Assembly (NCBI GenBank): GCA_044226525.1
Contig: JBGAGV010000037.1
Location: 13,005 to 77,004 of the forward strand
Source of the DNA: VFJQ01 sp044226525
GTDB taxonomy: Bacteria; Verrucomicrobiota; Verrucomicrobiia; Chthoniobacterales; Chthoniobacteraceae
Length of the DNA: 64,000 nt
Direction: 5' to 3'
A program made the position numbers and the translations under genes. Each line of letters opens with the position of its first letter. Position 1 is the first letter of the stretch. Under the pieces are notes generated by a model that was given only the letters and a program-made list of their open reading frames with translations, had not been told where the DNA came from and did not search any database. Below are positions 48,201 through 63,200 of the stretch, piece after piece.

Positions 48201-51200
48201 GGGCTCGTTGATCGATGCGAACACCGTCAAGATTCGCGACGAGCGCACGTATAACCAGCTCAAGAGCGGCCTCTGGGGCGACCTGCAGCTGACGAACTAT
48301 ACCAAGGACACCAGCGGTAACAGCGTTTACACGGGTGCGGCGGAGAACAAGATTCTCGAGACGATTGCCACCTTCGAAGCCGGCAAGCAGGCGGAGTATG
48401 CCGCCTACTGGCAGTTCGCCGCCAACTACGACGGCACCAAGGTGAAACTGAGTGCCACCGAACTGGCGGCCTATCAGGATTACTTTGCGGCGCAGGGTAA
48501 GACGCCGGCGGAGATCACGGCGGCCATCGATACGATCGAGACCGCGCGCACCACGCAGTATTTCGTGCTGCAGGAGCAATTCACCACCTACTTTGCGGAT
48601 CGTGGGATGACGTTCCCGACGTCGTTCGATCCGGCTTTTGTCTATACAGCGACGACGGCGAAGAAGAATGATATCCGTGCCAGCGTCAAGGTCTGGACCG
48701 AGGACGAGTTGCTGAGCCTGATTGGGTCCGGCCTGCTGAAGACAGTCACCAGCACGCGGGCCGATACCGAAGCGGCGAACATCGTGGCGACCGATGTCAC
48801 GATCGTCGATGACATCGGTAGCGTGGGCCGTTCTGCAGGGACTCTGCCGATTACGATCGACGGCCACACCTTCACGGAAGCGGAGCGAGTGGCCATCGCC
48901 GCCGCGGAGCGCACCGACATTACGTATGTCGGCGGGGCGACGATCTCGGCGACCGTCAATTTCGTGGCCGCGTCGGGCGGCAACCCCGCGAAGATCGTCC
49001 GTTCCAACGGCACCTCATGGACGGGCTTGTCCGTCGGCATGGGCATCCGTCTGACTGGGGTCAGCCTCAATGCCAACCGGGACGAGAGCTTCTATACGAT
49101 CGCAGCGATTAGCGGCGATACGATCACGCTCGCCAGCGGCGACAACGTGCTGAACGAAAGCAATCGCAGCATGACCGTGCTGCCGATCGTGCTCGACCCG
49201 CTCTTCGCGGCGCAAGGCACGGCCTCGAACGTCGAAGTCACGTTTACTTATCAGGGCTACAACGCGAGCGGTCAGCGTCTCGGCGACACCATTACCCGCA
49301 CGAGCGGAAGCTGGACGACGGACGGCTATGTCGCCGGTTCGCTGGTGCGCGTGAGCGGCGCCACGGCGAATGCGACCGACGACGCCGAATATTTCACCGT
49401 GGCGAGTGTCAGCGCCGACGGCACGGAGCTGATCTTGAATCCGCGGGATCGGGTCGTCACCGAATCGACCGCGACGACACTTGCGTTCACGCGTGGCGTG
49501 AAGCCCACCATCACCTCGATTCTCATCGCGCAGCGCGACGATGTGAACTTCAAGGCGTCGGGCAACATTACGATCTCGGCCGGCGGCAATGTCCTCATCG
49601 GTTCCGCGCCTTACAAGGGCCAGGAAGCCCCGATGAACATCCTCAGGGTGGCCTCCGGTCTGGCGAGCACCCCTGCGAACGAAATTCGCATCAAGAGCTC
49701 GGAGAGCATCGTGAACAAGGCAGCCTCCGGCCAGCCGGCGGTCGTCGGTGGTGATCTTATTCTCGAATCGGGGCTCGGATCGATCGGGAGCTACTTGTCG
49801 CCGTTCCTGACTGACCTGCTCGACGGCAAGACGCTCACCGCGCGTGCGACCGGCGACATCTATGTCTTCGAGCACTCCGACGATCTTGCCGGAGACATGT
49901 ATCTCGAGAGCGCCTATTCCCAGTCGGGCACGGTGCACCTCGAAGCCGATGGCTCGATCCTCGACGCGACGAACAACGGCCTCGTGAAGATCAAGGCCGG
50001 TCGCATCGAACTGAAGGCCGGCAACGCGATCGGTTCCGCCGACACGAACGGAATCCCAGATTACATCGAGGTCGATCTGGCCGATCCAGGCACGCTGACC
50101 GCCGTGGCCGATGGCAATATCTGGATTGCCGAAACCGCCGGCAACCTCAACGTCCGCGCCGTCCTTTCGGTGAATGGCGACGTGGACCTCGTCGCGCCGG
50201 TCTCCATCCTCGACGCTGCGGATGTGGCCGATTCGACCGATCCGGATTTCTACAGCCCCACCGGCACCTCCACCGATGTGACCACGGGGGTCCGTCCCGC
50301 CGCGAACATTCTCGGCAACAAGATCAAGCTCACGGCGACTCTCGGCAGTATCGGAGCCCTCGACAATCCGCTGGAAATCGACAGCGCCTATTCCACCAGC
50401 GGCAGCAGCAGCACGCTGACGGCGGTGAGCGGTGACAACGCCTTCGTCGAAGAAACGAGCGGCGATCTCTATCTCAAGACGGTGCAGGTCGGCGACGGTC
50501 TGACCGCTTTTGTCACGAACCCCGTGGGCAGCATTTACAACGGCAACGTCGGCTTCGACAACGTCGTGTCGGGCAAGCTCTGGCTCTTTGCCGCGAACAA
50601 TATCGGAACCTCGCAAAACCCGATCGCGACTCGCGTCGGCAACGTTAAGGGACTGGCCACAAGCGGCAATGTCTTCGTCGAAAACACCGGCGCAGTCACT
50701 GTGGGTGGCGTCACGGGTGGCGGGGCGGATGCGTCGGCTGCCGGCATCAAGGCGGGTGGCGAAGTGCGACTTGTGGCCCACAGCCCGATCGTCGTCGGCC
50801 TGGATATCCTTTCCGCGAGCAACATCGTTCTGATTTCGAACGACAACGCAATCCTTCTGCCCGACGTCATCCGGATTCTCCCCGGGGTTAAACTGAAGAC
50901 GACGACTGCGGGCAGCGGCGACATTAGTCTGCTCTCGGGCGATGACATCATCATCGATGCCAATGCCTCGCTCGATGCCGCGGGCGCCGTCGTTCTCACG
51001 AGCGATTACAACAAGGCCGACGTGGGCCTGGCTTCCATCACGATCGATAAGGCAGCGATCAAGGCTGCGACGAGCATCACGGCTAACTCCACGGCTGAAT
51101 TTTTGGCCAAGAATGGGACGAGTCTCACCGCTGGGACGAATATCTCCATCACCACGTCGGGGGTGGGTTCGGCGATCACGGTGGACGCTTCGACGCTCGA

Positions 51201-54200
51201 CGCGACGGGCTCGATCAGCCTGAGCGCCGGCGGCAATGTGAGCGCGCTGGCCGCCGCGCAGTTGCTGGCGGATACCAACATCACCATTCAGGCGCTGAAT
51301 GCCGGCTCGACCGTGAAGGTGGATGCTTCCACGCTGAACGCCGGTGGCTCGATCAGTTCCACCTCCGCCGGAAAATTCGACGCGCTTGCGGCGAGTTCTC
51401 TCACGACCGGTTCCGGCGATATCGCTATCACCACGACCGAAGCGGCTGCCACAATCACGGTAAGCGCCTCGACGCTCGATGCCGATAAGAAAGTGGTCGT
51501 GCAGTCGGTGGCTGGCTTCAGCGCGCTGGCCGCAAGTAACCTTGCCGCCGGGACCGACATCTCCCTCAAGACTACCGGGGTGGGTTCCGCGATTACAGTG
51601 GACGCCTCCACCTTGGATGCAACCGGCTCGATCAATGCGAATGCCGGTGGGAATGTCAGCGCGCTGGCTGCCGCGCAGTTGCTGGCGGATGCCAATATCA
51701 CCATTCAGGCGCTGAACACGGGCTCGACCGTGAAGGTGGACGCCTCCACGCTGAACGCCGGTGGTTCGATCAGCGCGACGTCGGCCGGGGAGTTCGACGC
51801 GCTCGCGGGGAGTTCTCTTACGGCTGGTTCTGGTGATATCGCCATCACCACGACTGAAGCCGCGGCGACGATCACGGTGAGCGCTTCGACCATTGACGCT
51901 GACAAGAAAGTGACCGCCCAGTCTGCTGCCGCGTTCAACGCGCTGGCCGTCAGCACGATCGCCGCCGGAACGGATATCTCGATCACCACCACCGACGCGG
52001 GTTCCGCGATCACGGTGAATGCTTCGACGCTCGACGCGACGGGTTCGATCAACGCGAGTGCCGGTGGAAACGTGAGCGCCATCGCGGGCGCGAAGTGGCA
52101 GGCGGATCAAGATATCGTGATCGAGGCGTTGAGCGCCGGTTCGACGGTGACGGTCAATGCTTCCACGCTGGATGCTGGCGGTTCGATCAGTTCGACCTCG
52201 GCGGGCAAGTTCGACGAACTGGCGCTGAGCAAGCTGACCGCGGTAGCCGGCAATATTACGATTCAGACGAACGAAGCGGGCGCCGCGATCACGGTGGACC
52301 ACTCGACGATCGACGCGGGCGGTTCTGTGACGGCGACGGCGGGTGGAGCGATCACGACGAACGCGGCGACGATCGGTGCCGATGGTTCGATCGGTGCGAC
52401 CGCGGGTGGGAATGTGAGTGCGACGGCTGGGACGAGCTGGACCGCCGGAGTGGACCTCACGATTCAGGCGCTCCAACCCGCTTCGACCGTGACTGTGAAT
52501 GCCTCGACGCTGGACGCCGGTGGCTCGATCAGTTCGACCTCGACCGGGAAGTTCGACGCACTCGCCGCGAGCACGCTCGTGGCGCACGCGGGCAGCATTG
52601 CCATCAAGACGAACGAAGCCGGTGCCGCGATCACGGTGGATCACTCGACGATCGACGCGGGCACGTCGGTGACGGCGACGGCGGGTGGCACCATGACGTT
52701 GAACGTGTCCACGGTCGATGCCGGGACCAAGGTCACCGCTCAATCGGCTGGCGAATTCGACGCGCTGGCCGGCAGCACGGTGACGGCCGGAACCGATCTC
52801 TCGGTTACGACGACGGAAGTGGGATCGGCGATCAAGGTAGATGCTTCCACCCTGGAGGCGGGTGGTTCGATCAGCGCGACGGCTGGTGGCAATCTCAGTG
52901 CGACCGCCGCGACGAAGTGGACTGCGGACGGCGACATCACGATCCAGGCGCTGAACGCGGGTTCGACGGTGACGGTGAATGCTTCGACGGTGGATGCGGT
53001 GGGTTCGCTCAGTTCGATCTCGGGTGGGAAGTTCGAAGAACTGGCGGCGAGCACGGTGAAAGCGCGCAACGGCAGCATCTCGATCACGACGAACGACGTA
53101 GGCGCGGGTGTGAAAGTGGACACCTCGACGGTGGGCGCCGGCACATCGCTGACGGTGAACTCCGGTGGTGACGTGGCCATCCTGGCGAACACGGGCGTGA
53201 CGGCCGGAACGGATATCACGATCAACGCGGACCAGCCGACCTCGACGATCACAGTGGATCATTCGACGGTGGACGCGGGTGGGAAGATCACGACGCACTC
53301 GGCTGGGAAGGTGGACGTGAACACGGCGTCGGTGACAGCCGCTGGCAACGTCTCGATCACGACGACGGACACGGGAGCTGGGATCGACCTGACGACAGCG
53401 ACGGTGGACGCGGGTGGCTCGATCACGACGAACTCGAAGGGTGCGTTTAACGCAACGGTGACGACGTCGGTGACGGCGGATGACAGCATCTCGATCACGA
53501 CGAACGACGTGGGAGCGGGCGTGAAGGCGGACGCTTCGACGGTGGGCGCCGGCACATCGCTGACGGTGAACTCCGGTGGTAGCGTGAACGTGCTGGCGAG
53601 CAGCAACGTGACGGCTGGGACCGACATCACGATCCAGGCGCTGAACGCGGGTTCGACGGTGACGGTGAATGCTTCGACGGTGGATGCGGTGGGTTCGCTC
53701 AGTTCGATCTCGGGTGGGAAGTTCGAAGAACTGGCGGCGAGCACGGTGAAAGCGCGCAACGGCAGCATCTCGATCACGACGACGGATATCGGGGCCGCGA
53801 TTACGGTCGATCACTCGCTGATGGATGCGGGCGGCTCGATCGCCGCGACGGCCGGGGGCGACTTCAATGCGCTCGCCGCTGCCTCGGTGAAGGCTGGTGC
53901 GGACATCACTGTGAAGGCGGAGAACCCCGGCGCATCCATTCACGTGAACGCCTCCACGCTTCGTGCTCAATCGAACCTCACGGCGAAGGCGGGCTTGGAC
54001 CTCGATGCTTTCGCGGTGGCCAAGCTGACCGCGGTGACCGGCAATATCGCGATCACGGCGGGTCGCAACGTGACTCAGTCGAGCGACAGCGAATTTATCG
54101 CGGGCACGAACATCACCATCGATGCCGGTTTCACTGGCAGCACGGCGATCAACCTGCACGGCTTGAGTCAGTCGAATTCGCGCATCGAAATCCGCGGCGA

Positions 54201-57200
54201 CTTCGGGCCGGACACGATCTACTCGAACGGCACACTCCAGACCACGACGATGTTCATCGATGGCCAGGGCGGCGACGACACGATCACGCTCGAAGGCACG
54301 TTGATCACGGCTTCGTCGGAAGTGCGCGGTTCGGGCGGCAATGACTTCATCACGCTGCGTCCGGCTTCGATTACCGGGCACTTTACCGTGCTCGGCGGCG
54401 ATGGCACCGATCTGCTCCAGGTCGATCGACTGCCCTCCCTGACTACACAGCACGATCGCGGCACCGGCACACTGGTGCGCGATACGGTTGATCTCGACGG
54501 TGGCGCGCTGGCGGACAACTACCTGATCTACACGACTGGAAACAGCGACGTCCGCATCAATGTCCACGACACCGGCGCCCTCGGCGACGGCGCGGATATT
54601 CTCACCATCAACGGCGTGACCGGCGGTGCGGCGAACCAGGACGACGTGTTCCTCCTGCGCGCTGAATTCATCGCCCACCTGCAGCCGCTCACGCCGGATG
54701 GGGTGGACTTTGCAGCCAGCTACGAGCGGATCAACTACGACACCACCGTCAACGTCCTCCGCGTCAATGGCCGCGAAGGCGACGACCGCTTCTACTCCGA
54801 CGACAACAGCGCCATCACCACGCTCGATGGCGGCGCGGGTAAGGATACGTTCCAGATCGGCCAGATGTTCGGCCTCGATCGGGTCGCGCCGAATGTCGCC
54901 GCGGGCGATGAAATCGCGACGGTCGAGACGACTGCAGGCTTCCTCAGCCGTGGCATCAGCTTTGCCACCACGATCTACGGTGGTGACGATAACGACCGCT
55001 TCACCGTTTACAGCAATCAGGCGCCGCTGAAGCTCTTCGGCGAGGACGGGAACGACAACTTCCAGATCCGCGCCTTCGTGCTGAAGAACTCGTCGGGCGT
55101 CACGACTTCCGACACCCTCGTGGGTGGCGGTTCGGGCGACGACAATGTCGAATACAACCTGAACGCTCCGGTCAGCATCGACGGTGGCGCGGGCGTCGAT
55201 ACCGTGTCTGTCATCGGCACGGAAGCGAACGACAACTTCGTCATTACCAAGGACGGCGTGCTCGGCGCGGGCCTCAATGTGTCATTCACGACGGTCGAGA
55301 ATCTCGAAGTCGATGGCATGGAGGGCGACGACCACTTCTTCATCCTCAGCACCGATCCGGCGGTCGTGACCACGATCATCGGTGGCCTGGGCAACGACAC
55401 CTTCGACGTCGGCGGCGATGTGACCAGCCGCATCGTCGCGGAATCGGTGGAAGGCACGAGCAGCTACATCAATCATACCGTCAACAGCGCCGACCCGGCC
55501 TACAACGGTATCTTCGCGGCGGGCGTGCAGCTCAATGCGGCAACCGGCCGGACCGGCACAGTCATCCTCTCGAAGCGCTCCACCACGTTGGGTGAAGACA
55601 GCGTCGCCGCCTCGGCTCAGGATAGCTTCACGATGAAGTTTGCGGTGCCCGCGCCCGCGACTCCCACCACGGTTTACATCACCGTTTCGGCCGCGCTGTC
55701 GCCGTATCAGGACGGGCTCGCAGGCGGCGAATCGGTCGAGATTTCCACCGACGGCATCAACTTCTTCAACTCAATGGTGCTCACCTTCGATTCCACGCAG
55801 GGCGGCGCCCTTGCCTGGAATCGTGAGCAGACCATCTACGTCCGCGCCGCGCACGACACCGCCGCGGAAGGCGAACGCACCGTTGTCATCAGCGCATCCA
55901 CCGAAAGCGCCGATCCGGCATTCAACCGACTGAACGTCTCGAACTTTGAGGCCAAGGTCATCGACGACGACAAAGCTGGCGTGTTCGTCCAGGAAACCGT
56001 GCCGGGGGCTCCGGTGGTGGAAGGTGATGCCCAGGGCGTCGTGCACAACGTCGTGCTCACGAAAGCGCCGAAGCTCGGCGAAATCGTGAAGGTTAAGCTC
56101 GGCTTCGACGCGACGCAGTTGATCGCGGCTGCCGCCTATGGTCTGCAGGCCGGACGCTTCGACTCGGCGACGAACACGATCACGTTTGACTCGACGAATT
56201 GGAATCAGCCCTTCGGCGTGCGTCTCACTGCGGTGGACGACAACACGGTCGAAAATCCGCTGGTCAAGAGCATCACCCACACGATTGCCAGCACCGATCC
56301 GACCGGATTCTACGCCGGCTTCACGGGGGTGCCGCAGATCAACCTCACGCTTCGCGATAACGACATCGGCGGCGTGATTGTCACGCCGTCGGGCGATGGC
56401 ACGGTGGTGTCTGCAACGCAGAGCGATACCTACACGCTGCAACTCACCAAGGCGCCGACCGCGCCGGTGAAGGTGAACATTTTGCTCGATGGCAATGAAC
56501 TCGTGTCCGCATTCGATTCGGGCGACACCCGCTTCCACGCGGCGGCGGGCACTGAACCCGCCCACGTTGAGTTCGACGCCTCGAACTGGAATATTCCGTT
56601 CACGGTCAAGGTGGACATCAATCCCGGGGCTGTGCCGCCGGTTGGTCAGCCGCAGGCGCAGTTCGCCGCACAGGCGCACATCGTCTCAGGCATCGCTGGT
56701 CCGCTCTTCCTCGAAGGTGGCGTGATCCCGGGCAAGGATCGCACGCTCCGGCTGCCGGTAACGTTGCCGACGGAAAATCGCACGCCGGGCACGCCGGTCG
56801 TTGCGGGTGATCCGAACGCGCCGCAGGTGGATCGCCTGAACGTCTTCAACGACGGCAGTGTGGCCGACGACATCGGTCACCTTGGCACAGCCGTGAATGC
56901 TTCGGGCCTCGCCGCGATTTACGAAGTGCCCACCGCCACGATGGCGGCGCAACTGGCAGAGTTCACGAAGGTCGATGGCCTCGGCATGGGCAATGGCCTG
57001 TCGATCGACTTCGGCACGCCGGGCATTCCGGATGTGCGCACCTTCGACGGCGGCTTCACCTATCACAGTCTCGAGATCGTGAAGGTGCTGCTGGGCGCTG
57101 GAAACGATCAGTTCACCGTGAGCAGCACCCCCGCGGGTTCGATCACCGCGATCCATGGCGGCGGTAACTCGCTCGTCAATGGCGTGGTCGGTGGCGACAC

Positions 57201-60200
57201 CATCACGGTCACCGGCGGCGGTGGGTTCAACTCGCCGCTCGTCATCTATGGCGACACGTCGCAGGATGGTTCCGATTACGCGGGCAACCTCGGCAAGAGC
57301 GCTCTCGCGCGGCCGTTTGTCTATTCCGGCAACGACGTCGTCGACGCCAGTTCGACCACCGAAGGTATCGTCATCTATGGCGGTGCGGGCGACGACACCA
57401 TCACCGGCGGTTCCGGCAACGACCAACTCGCGGGTGGTTCGGGCAACGACGCCATCCACGGTGGTGCGGGCAGTGATCACATTTACGGCGATTCCGGCTT
57501 CAACGTGGACCTCGCGGCCCGCGCGTTGACGGTCCCGGTTTCAAATTCGAGCCTGGCCCCGGACAGCGACGCGCTCGACACCGGCGATGACGTCATCTAC
57601 GGCGACGAGGGGCTGAACGCGATCTTCGGCGATCACGGCATCATCTCGCAGGCGACTGGCACGGAACGCCTCACGAACACGGGCAACATCACCAAGATCG
57701 AGACCGCTCGCTCGGCGGATGGTGGCGACGACACGATCACGGGCGGCAGCGTCACCGACTACATCCTCGGCGGCGAAGGCGGCGATACGATCCACGGCCT
57801 CGGCGGCAAAAACGTGGTCATCGGCGATAACGGCGTGATCGACATGCTGTTCAGCGACAGCGACCTGGCGACTATCGACCAGATTCGGAGCGTTGATGCG
57901 ATCAACGGTGGTGACGACCACATAGACACCGGTGCGGACAACGACTTCGTCATCGGTGGCAGCGGTTCCGATTTGATCGTCGTGAGCGACGGCAAAAATA
58001 TGGTGATCGGCGATAATGGTGAAATCACGATGCCGGGAGCGGTCATCGCGAGCATCGAAAGCACCGACCCGAGCCTGGGTGGCGACGACACGATCAGCAC
58101 CGGCGTGAACGACGACTTCGTCATCGGCGGAGCGGGCGCGGATACGATCGACGTGTTCGGCGGCACAAATGTGGTGATTGGCGACAATGGCGTCATCGAT
58201 CTGCTGCTGAATGACAGCGATGCGACGACGATCGATCAGATCCGCAGCACCGACGCAGCGAACGGTGACGACGACAAGATCACCAGCGGTGGCGGCGTGG
58301 ATTATGTGATTGGCGGCAGCGGATTCGACACGATCACGGTCAGCGACGGCAGGAATACGGTCATCGGTGACAATGGCGCGATCGACCTGAAGGCCGGTGC
58401 GGTCACGAAGGTCAGCAGCACCGACCCAGGCGTTGGCGGTGATGACACGATCAGCACCGGCGTGAACGACGATCTGGTGATTGGCGGCGTCGGCGCGGAC
58501 ACGATCGACGTCTTCGGCGGGATCAACGTGGTGGTCGGCGACAACGGAGTCATTGATCTCCTGCAAGACGCGGACGCGAGCACCATCGACCAGATTCGCA
58601 GCACTGATGTGGCGAACGGTGGCAATGACAAGATCACCAGCGGTGGCGGCGTGGATTACGTGATTGGCGGCAGCGGCTCCGACACGATCACGACCAGCGA
58701 CGGCAGGAATACGATTATCGGTGACAATGGTGTCATCGATCTCGTGGCTGGTGCGGTGACGAAGGTGAGCAGCGCCGACCCGAGCGTCGGTGGCAACGAC
58801 ATTATCAGCACCGGCGCGGATGACGATCTCGTGATTGCCGGCGTGGGTGCGGACAAGGTCGATGCGTTCGGCGGCACCAACGTGATCGTTGGCGACAACG
58901 GCGTCATCGACATGCTGCTGAACGACAGCAACTCGGCGAACATCGATCAGGTTCGCAGCACCGACGTGGCGCAGGGCGGCGACGACACGATCACGAGCGG
59001 TGGTGGAGTAGATTGGGTGATCGGCGGCAGCGGTGCGGACACGATCACAGTCGGTGACGGCCAGAACACGGCCCTGGGTGACAATGGCATCATCGATCTG
59101 ACGAACGGTGTCGTGACGAAGGTCACCAGCACCGATCCGAGTGTTGGCGGCGACGACACGATCACCTCGGGCGTGAATGACGACCTGGTGATTGGCGGCG
59201 TCGGGGCCGACACGATCAAGGCTTCCGATGGGAACAATATCCTGCTCGGCGACAACGCCGTGGTGGATCTCACCGCGACGGGCACCGCACCGTTCACGGT
59301 CGATCAGATTCGCACGACCGATGTCTCCCAGGGTGGCAACGACCGCATCGAAAGCGGCAGCGGCACGGACTTCGTGCTCGGTGGCAGCGGCGCGGATACC
59401 ATCCTCGCCGGTGGTGGCAAGAATGTGGTCTTCGGCGACAACGGCACGGTCGATGTCGAGACTTCCGGCAACGGTCTTGCGACCATCACCAAGCTCACGA
59501 GCACCGACCCGAACGTCGGCGGCGACGATACGATCGACACGGGTTCCAACGATGACGTCATCATCGGCGGCGTGGGCGCCGACACGATCACAGCGGGTGA
59601 CGGCAGCAATGTCGTGGTCGGCGATAACGCGGTGATCGACATGCTGCTGCACGACAGCAACGCGACGACGATCGACCAGGTTCGCACGACGGATGTGGCC
59701 GATGGCGGCGACGACCAGATCACGACCGGCAGTGGTGCCGACATCGTGCTCGGTGGCAGCGGCGCCGATACTATCGCCGTCGGCGATGGGAAGAACGTGA
59801 TCTTCGGCGACAACGGCATCGTGGACATGGTGGGAGGCGGAAACTCGCCGGCTACCATCGCGAAGGTGTTCACGACCGACGTGACTGTAGGAGGCGACGA
59901 TCGCATCACGAGTGGCACCGGCACCGATGTGGTCCTCGGCGGCGTCGGTGCGGACAACATCTCGTCCGGCGGCGGCGAGGATGTGATCCTCGGCGACAAC
60001 GGCTTCGTCGATACGGTGGTGAACGACAGCAACACCGCGACGATCGACCAGATTCGCACGACCGATCCGACTGTGGGTGGTGGCGACACGATCAATGCGG
60101 GCGATGGCGACAATATTGTCTTCGGCGGCACCGGCGGCGACCAGATCACCTCGGGCGTCGGCAGCGACATCCTGCTCGGCGACCACGGCTTCTGGAGTTC

Positions 60201-63200
60201 GTTGCTCCCGGCCAATCAGCGTTACCAGTCGATTTTCATCACCGTCGCCGATGGCGCGGGCAACGATGAGATTCACGCCGGCGCGGGCGACGACTTCGTG
60301 CTCGGCCAGCAGGGGAACGACCTCATCTTCGGTGGTGCGGGCCAGGACGATATCGTCGGCGGCCACAACGTGCTCTACGGTGCCGATGGCGACGACGTCA
60401 TCGACGGCGGCGACGAACCCGAAGCGACGGCGGGCGATGGCGCGGATGTGGTCCTCGGCGACAACGGCCAGATCTTCCGCTCAATCGTGTCCGGCAACCC
60501 GGAGACGTGGAAGACCTACACGGGGGTCTTTAGTGGTCTGGTGTTCCGCGATGTGGTGCGGTTCGACAATGTGGACCGCGTCGGTGGCGATGACACCATC
60601 TATGGCGACGACGGCCAGGACATGCTCTACGGCCAGCGCGGTGACGACACGATCTACGGCAACGATGGCGATGACGAACTGATCGGCGGCTTGGGCAACG
60701 ACACGCTGTCCGGCGGCGCCGGACGCGACGTCGTGCTGGGCGACGAAGGTCTCATCGTCCGCACCTTCAATGCGGATGGCACGCCGCATTTGAATTCGGA
60801 TGGCTCGTGGCACCGCGACCTGCTGCTCGAAGATTACGGCACGATCACCGGCGTGCTGAGCATCGCCGACAGCCGGGTGGTCACCAACGATCCCGCCATC
60901 ACGGAACGTCTGTTCAACGCGGATCTCGTGATCGCTGGCGGCGCCTTCAACGGCAGCACGAAAGTTCAGACCACGACGAAGGCGTGGGATACCAGCCTCA
61001 CTTTCGTGGATCTCGTCGCGGCCAACAACGACATCATCGATGGTGGCGACGGCGACGATGTGGTCTTCGGCCAGCGTGGCGACGATCGCATGCTCGGCGG
61101 TGGCGGAAACGATCTGATGGTGGGCGATTCGATGACGAATGCGCTGACCGCGGAGACCGATCTGCCGAAGGTCCTCACGGTGCTCCGCCTCTTCAGCCCG
61201 GATCATCGTCCGGATGGCAACGCGCTCACCGCGCCGGATGGGGACACGGTCAATCCCGATGCGCCGTTCGTGCTGCCCGACAATGGCGTGGTCATTCGCC
61301 CCGATGTGACGCTGACGCCGCAGGAACTCGCTTCCGGCACGCCGCAATATCCGATCGACCGCAACCTCGTGCCGTCGCTCACGCCTTACATTTCCGACGG
61401 CCTCCAGCGCGCGGCGAATCCGAGCATCACGGTGGTGCCTTACATGGCGTTCGTGCCGGATGTCGTGCACCACGTCGATGCGCTGCCGGGTAACGACCGC
61501 TTCAATGTCGATGCCAATGGTGCGCCGGTGAATGATCCGGGCCACGACATTATCTTCGGCGATAACGCGACGTTCTTCGCGCCGATCGTCTCCGGCTTCG
61601 CCGCGATCGATAACGCCGTGTCGGCGAATACGACGGAACTGACGGGAGCGCTCAAGGCGTTTCACTTCGCCGGGCTCGACTACGACCAATACCTGCACAC
61701 GCACAACGGTGGCGCCGGTGCGGCGGGCGAGTCGGTCAATGTGAAGGTCGGCAACGACATCATCTTCAGCGGCGACGGCGACGACGTCATCTTCGGCGAC
61801 GATGGCCGCATGATGGTGCCCACGCTGGTCGGTCTGCCGGTGTCGTCCGCGAACATCGCGCAGACCGCGGTCCGCTACTACGATTACCTGCGCGACTTCC
61901 AGCAGGTCACCGTGGACCTCGAGTTCGCGGTGCTCGAAGGCCACGCGCAGATCCTCAACAAGATGGTGGCGGATGCGAAGGCGGCCGATCCGGTCGGCCC
62001 GCTGCCAAATGTCACCCTGCCCGATCCGCACTACCACACGCTCTCCATCGGCAACGACAAGATCGACGCCGGTGCGGGTGGCGACACCGTCATCGGCGAT
62101 GCCGGCACCGTGCTGGCGCCGTTCATCACGAGCGAACAGTTCAACAACGGCGGCAAAGACGTCACCACGCTGCCGAAGGGCGTCATCCGCGCAACGAACC
62201 AGGCGCTCGCGGCGGAAGCCAAGGTGCGCGACAAGGCGCTCGCGCTCGGAATCAAGACGCATCACCTCAAGCCCGAGAAAGACAACGTCAACAAGCACTT
62301 CCCGAAGGCGGAAGACATGCGTCGCATCGCGCCGAACTACGAGTTTGCGATCGAGATTGGAAACGACCTCATCGCGGGCGGCAGCGGCGACGACATGCTC
62401 ATCGGCGACACCGGTGTGATGTATCTCCCGGCAGTCTTCGACAACGCAGCGAACCGGGCGCGCACCGATCTCTCGATCGAAAGCGAACTCAACCGCATCA
62501 CCGCCGGAATGGCAGGCTACATCGGCCAGGGCGGCGGGAGCCTGCTCAAGACCGCCTACGGCCAGGTCGCGCGTCCGACTTATCAGGAGCGCGGCGGTCG
62601 CTTGCGCATTTCGGTTCACACCGAGGGCAACGACACGATCGATGCCGGCAGCGGCGACGATCTCGTGACGGGCGATCATGCGGCCCTCTCCCTGCCGTTC
62701 GTTGCGAAGGTGGATGCCTCGCAGGCCGGCGTCTTCACCGGTCGCCTCGACGTTAAGGGCCTCATCAAGAACTTCGGCCACGCGCTGCCGGGCGAGTCGC
62801 TCACCCGCGGCGTGATCGTCCACTCCAGCAACACGGCGGCGGGGAGCAACCCGCAGTGGCAGGGCACGCAGGGCCACGACACCGAGATTGGCGGCGACGG
62901 AGCCGACGTGCTCTTCGGCAGCACGGACGACATCCTGACCGACAACTCGGGGGTCAACTTCGTGGACAACGATCCGCGCCAGCGCAGCACCCCGCGCCTG
63001 CGGGATGCCACCGACTATCAGCTCTCGCCCACCATCCGCAGCTATCTCCAGACGCTCGCGGGCGCCGCGACGGGCATCAAGGTGAACTTCGGCAAGGACG
63101 CGCAGATTGGCGCGCCGGTGCACGAACCGCAGGCCGCGGTCGATTTCGTCCTCGATCCGACCGCGACCGGCCCCGCGCCGGTGCTGCCGGCCCATGCGAC

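Larger units (their letters stand above)
51121..54060 (+). repeat. About 21 tandem 46-residue units
   Basis: Residues 7951-8930. Unit form: TAGTDISITT..GSAITVDAST followed by LDATGSISATAGGNVSALAA. Length is 46 residues (138 bases) with occasional one-residue gains or losses. Two turns of a beta-helix per unit would fit. DNA identity between some units is very high, so duplication is recent or kept uniform by conversion. Confidence 0.8.

Noticed and set aside
51121..54060. Possible CRISPR array because of regularly spaced near-identical repeats
   Set aside because: Repeats are 138-base coding units in one open frame, without short direct repeats and unique spacers, and no cas gene is present.
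49015..54678. A 1,887-codon open frame on the minus strand inside the giant gene, and similar ones at 38626-42066, 57541-60366 and 60481-63195
   Set aside because: They are antisense shadows. The plus strand is rich in GAC, GGC, ACG and ATC codons, whose complements rarely form stops, and the translations are His/Arg/Asp-rich with no family resemblance.
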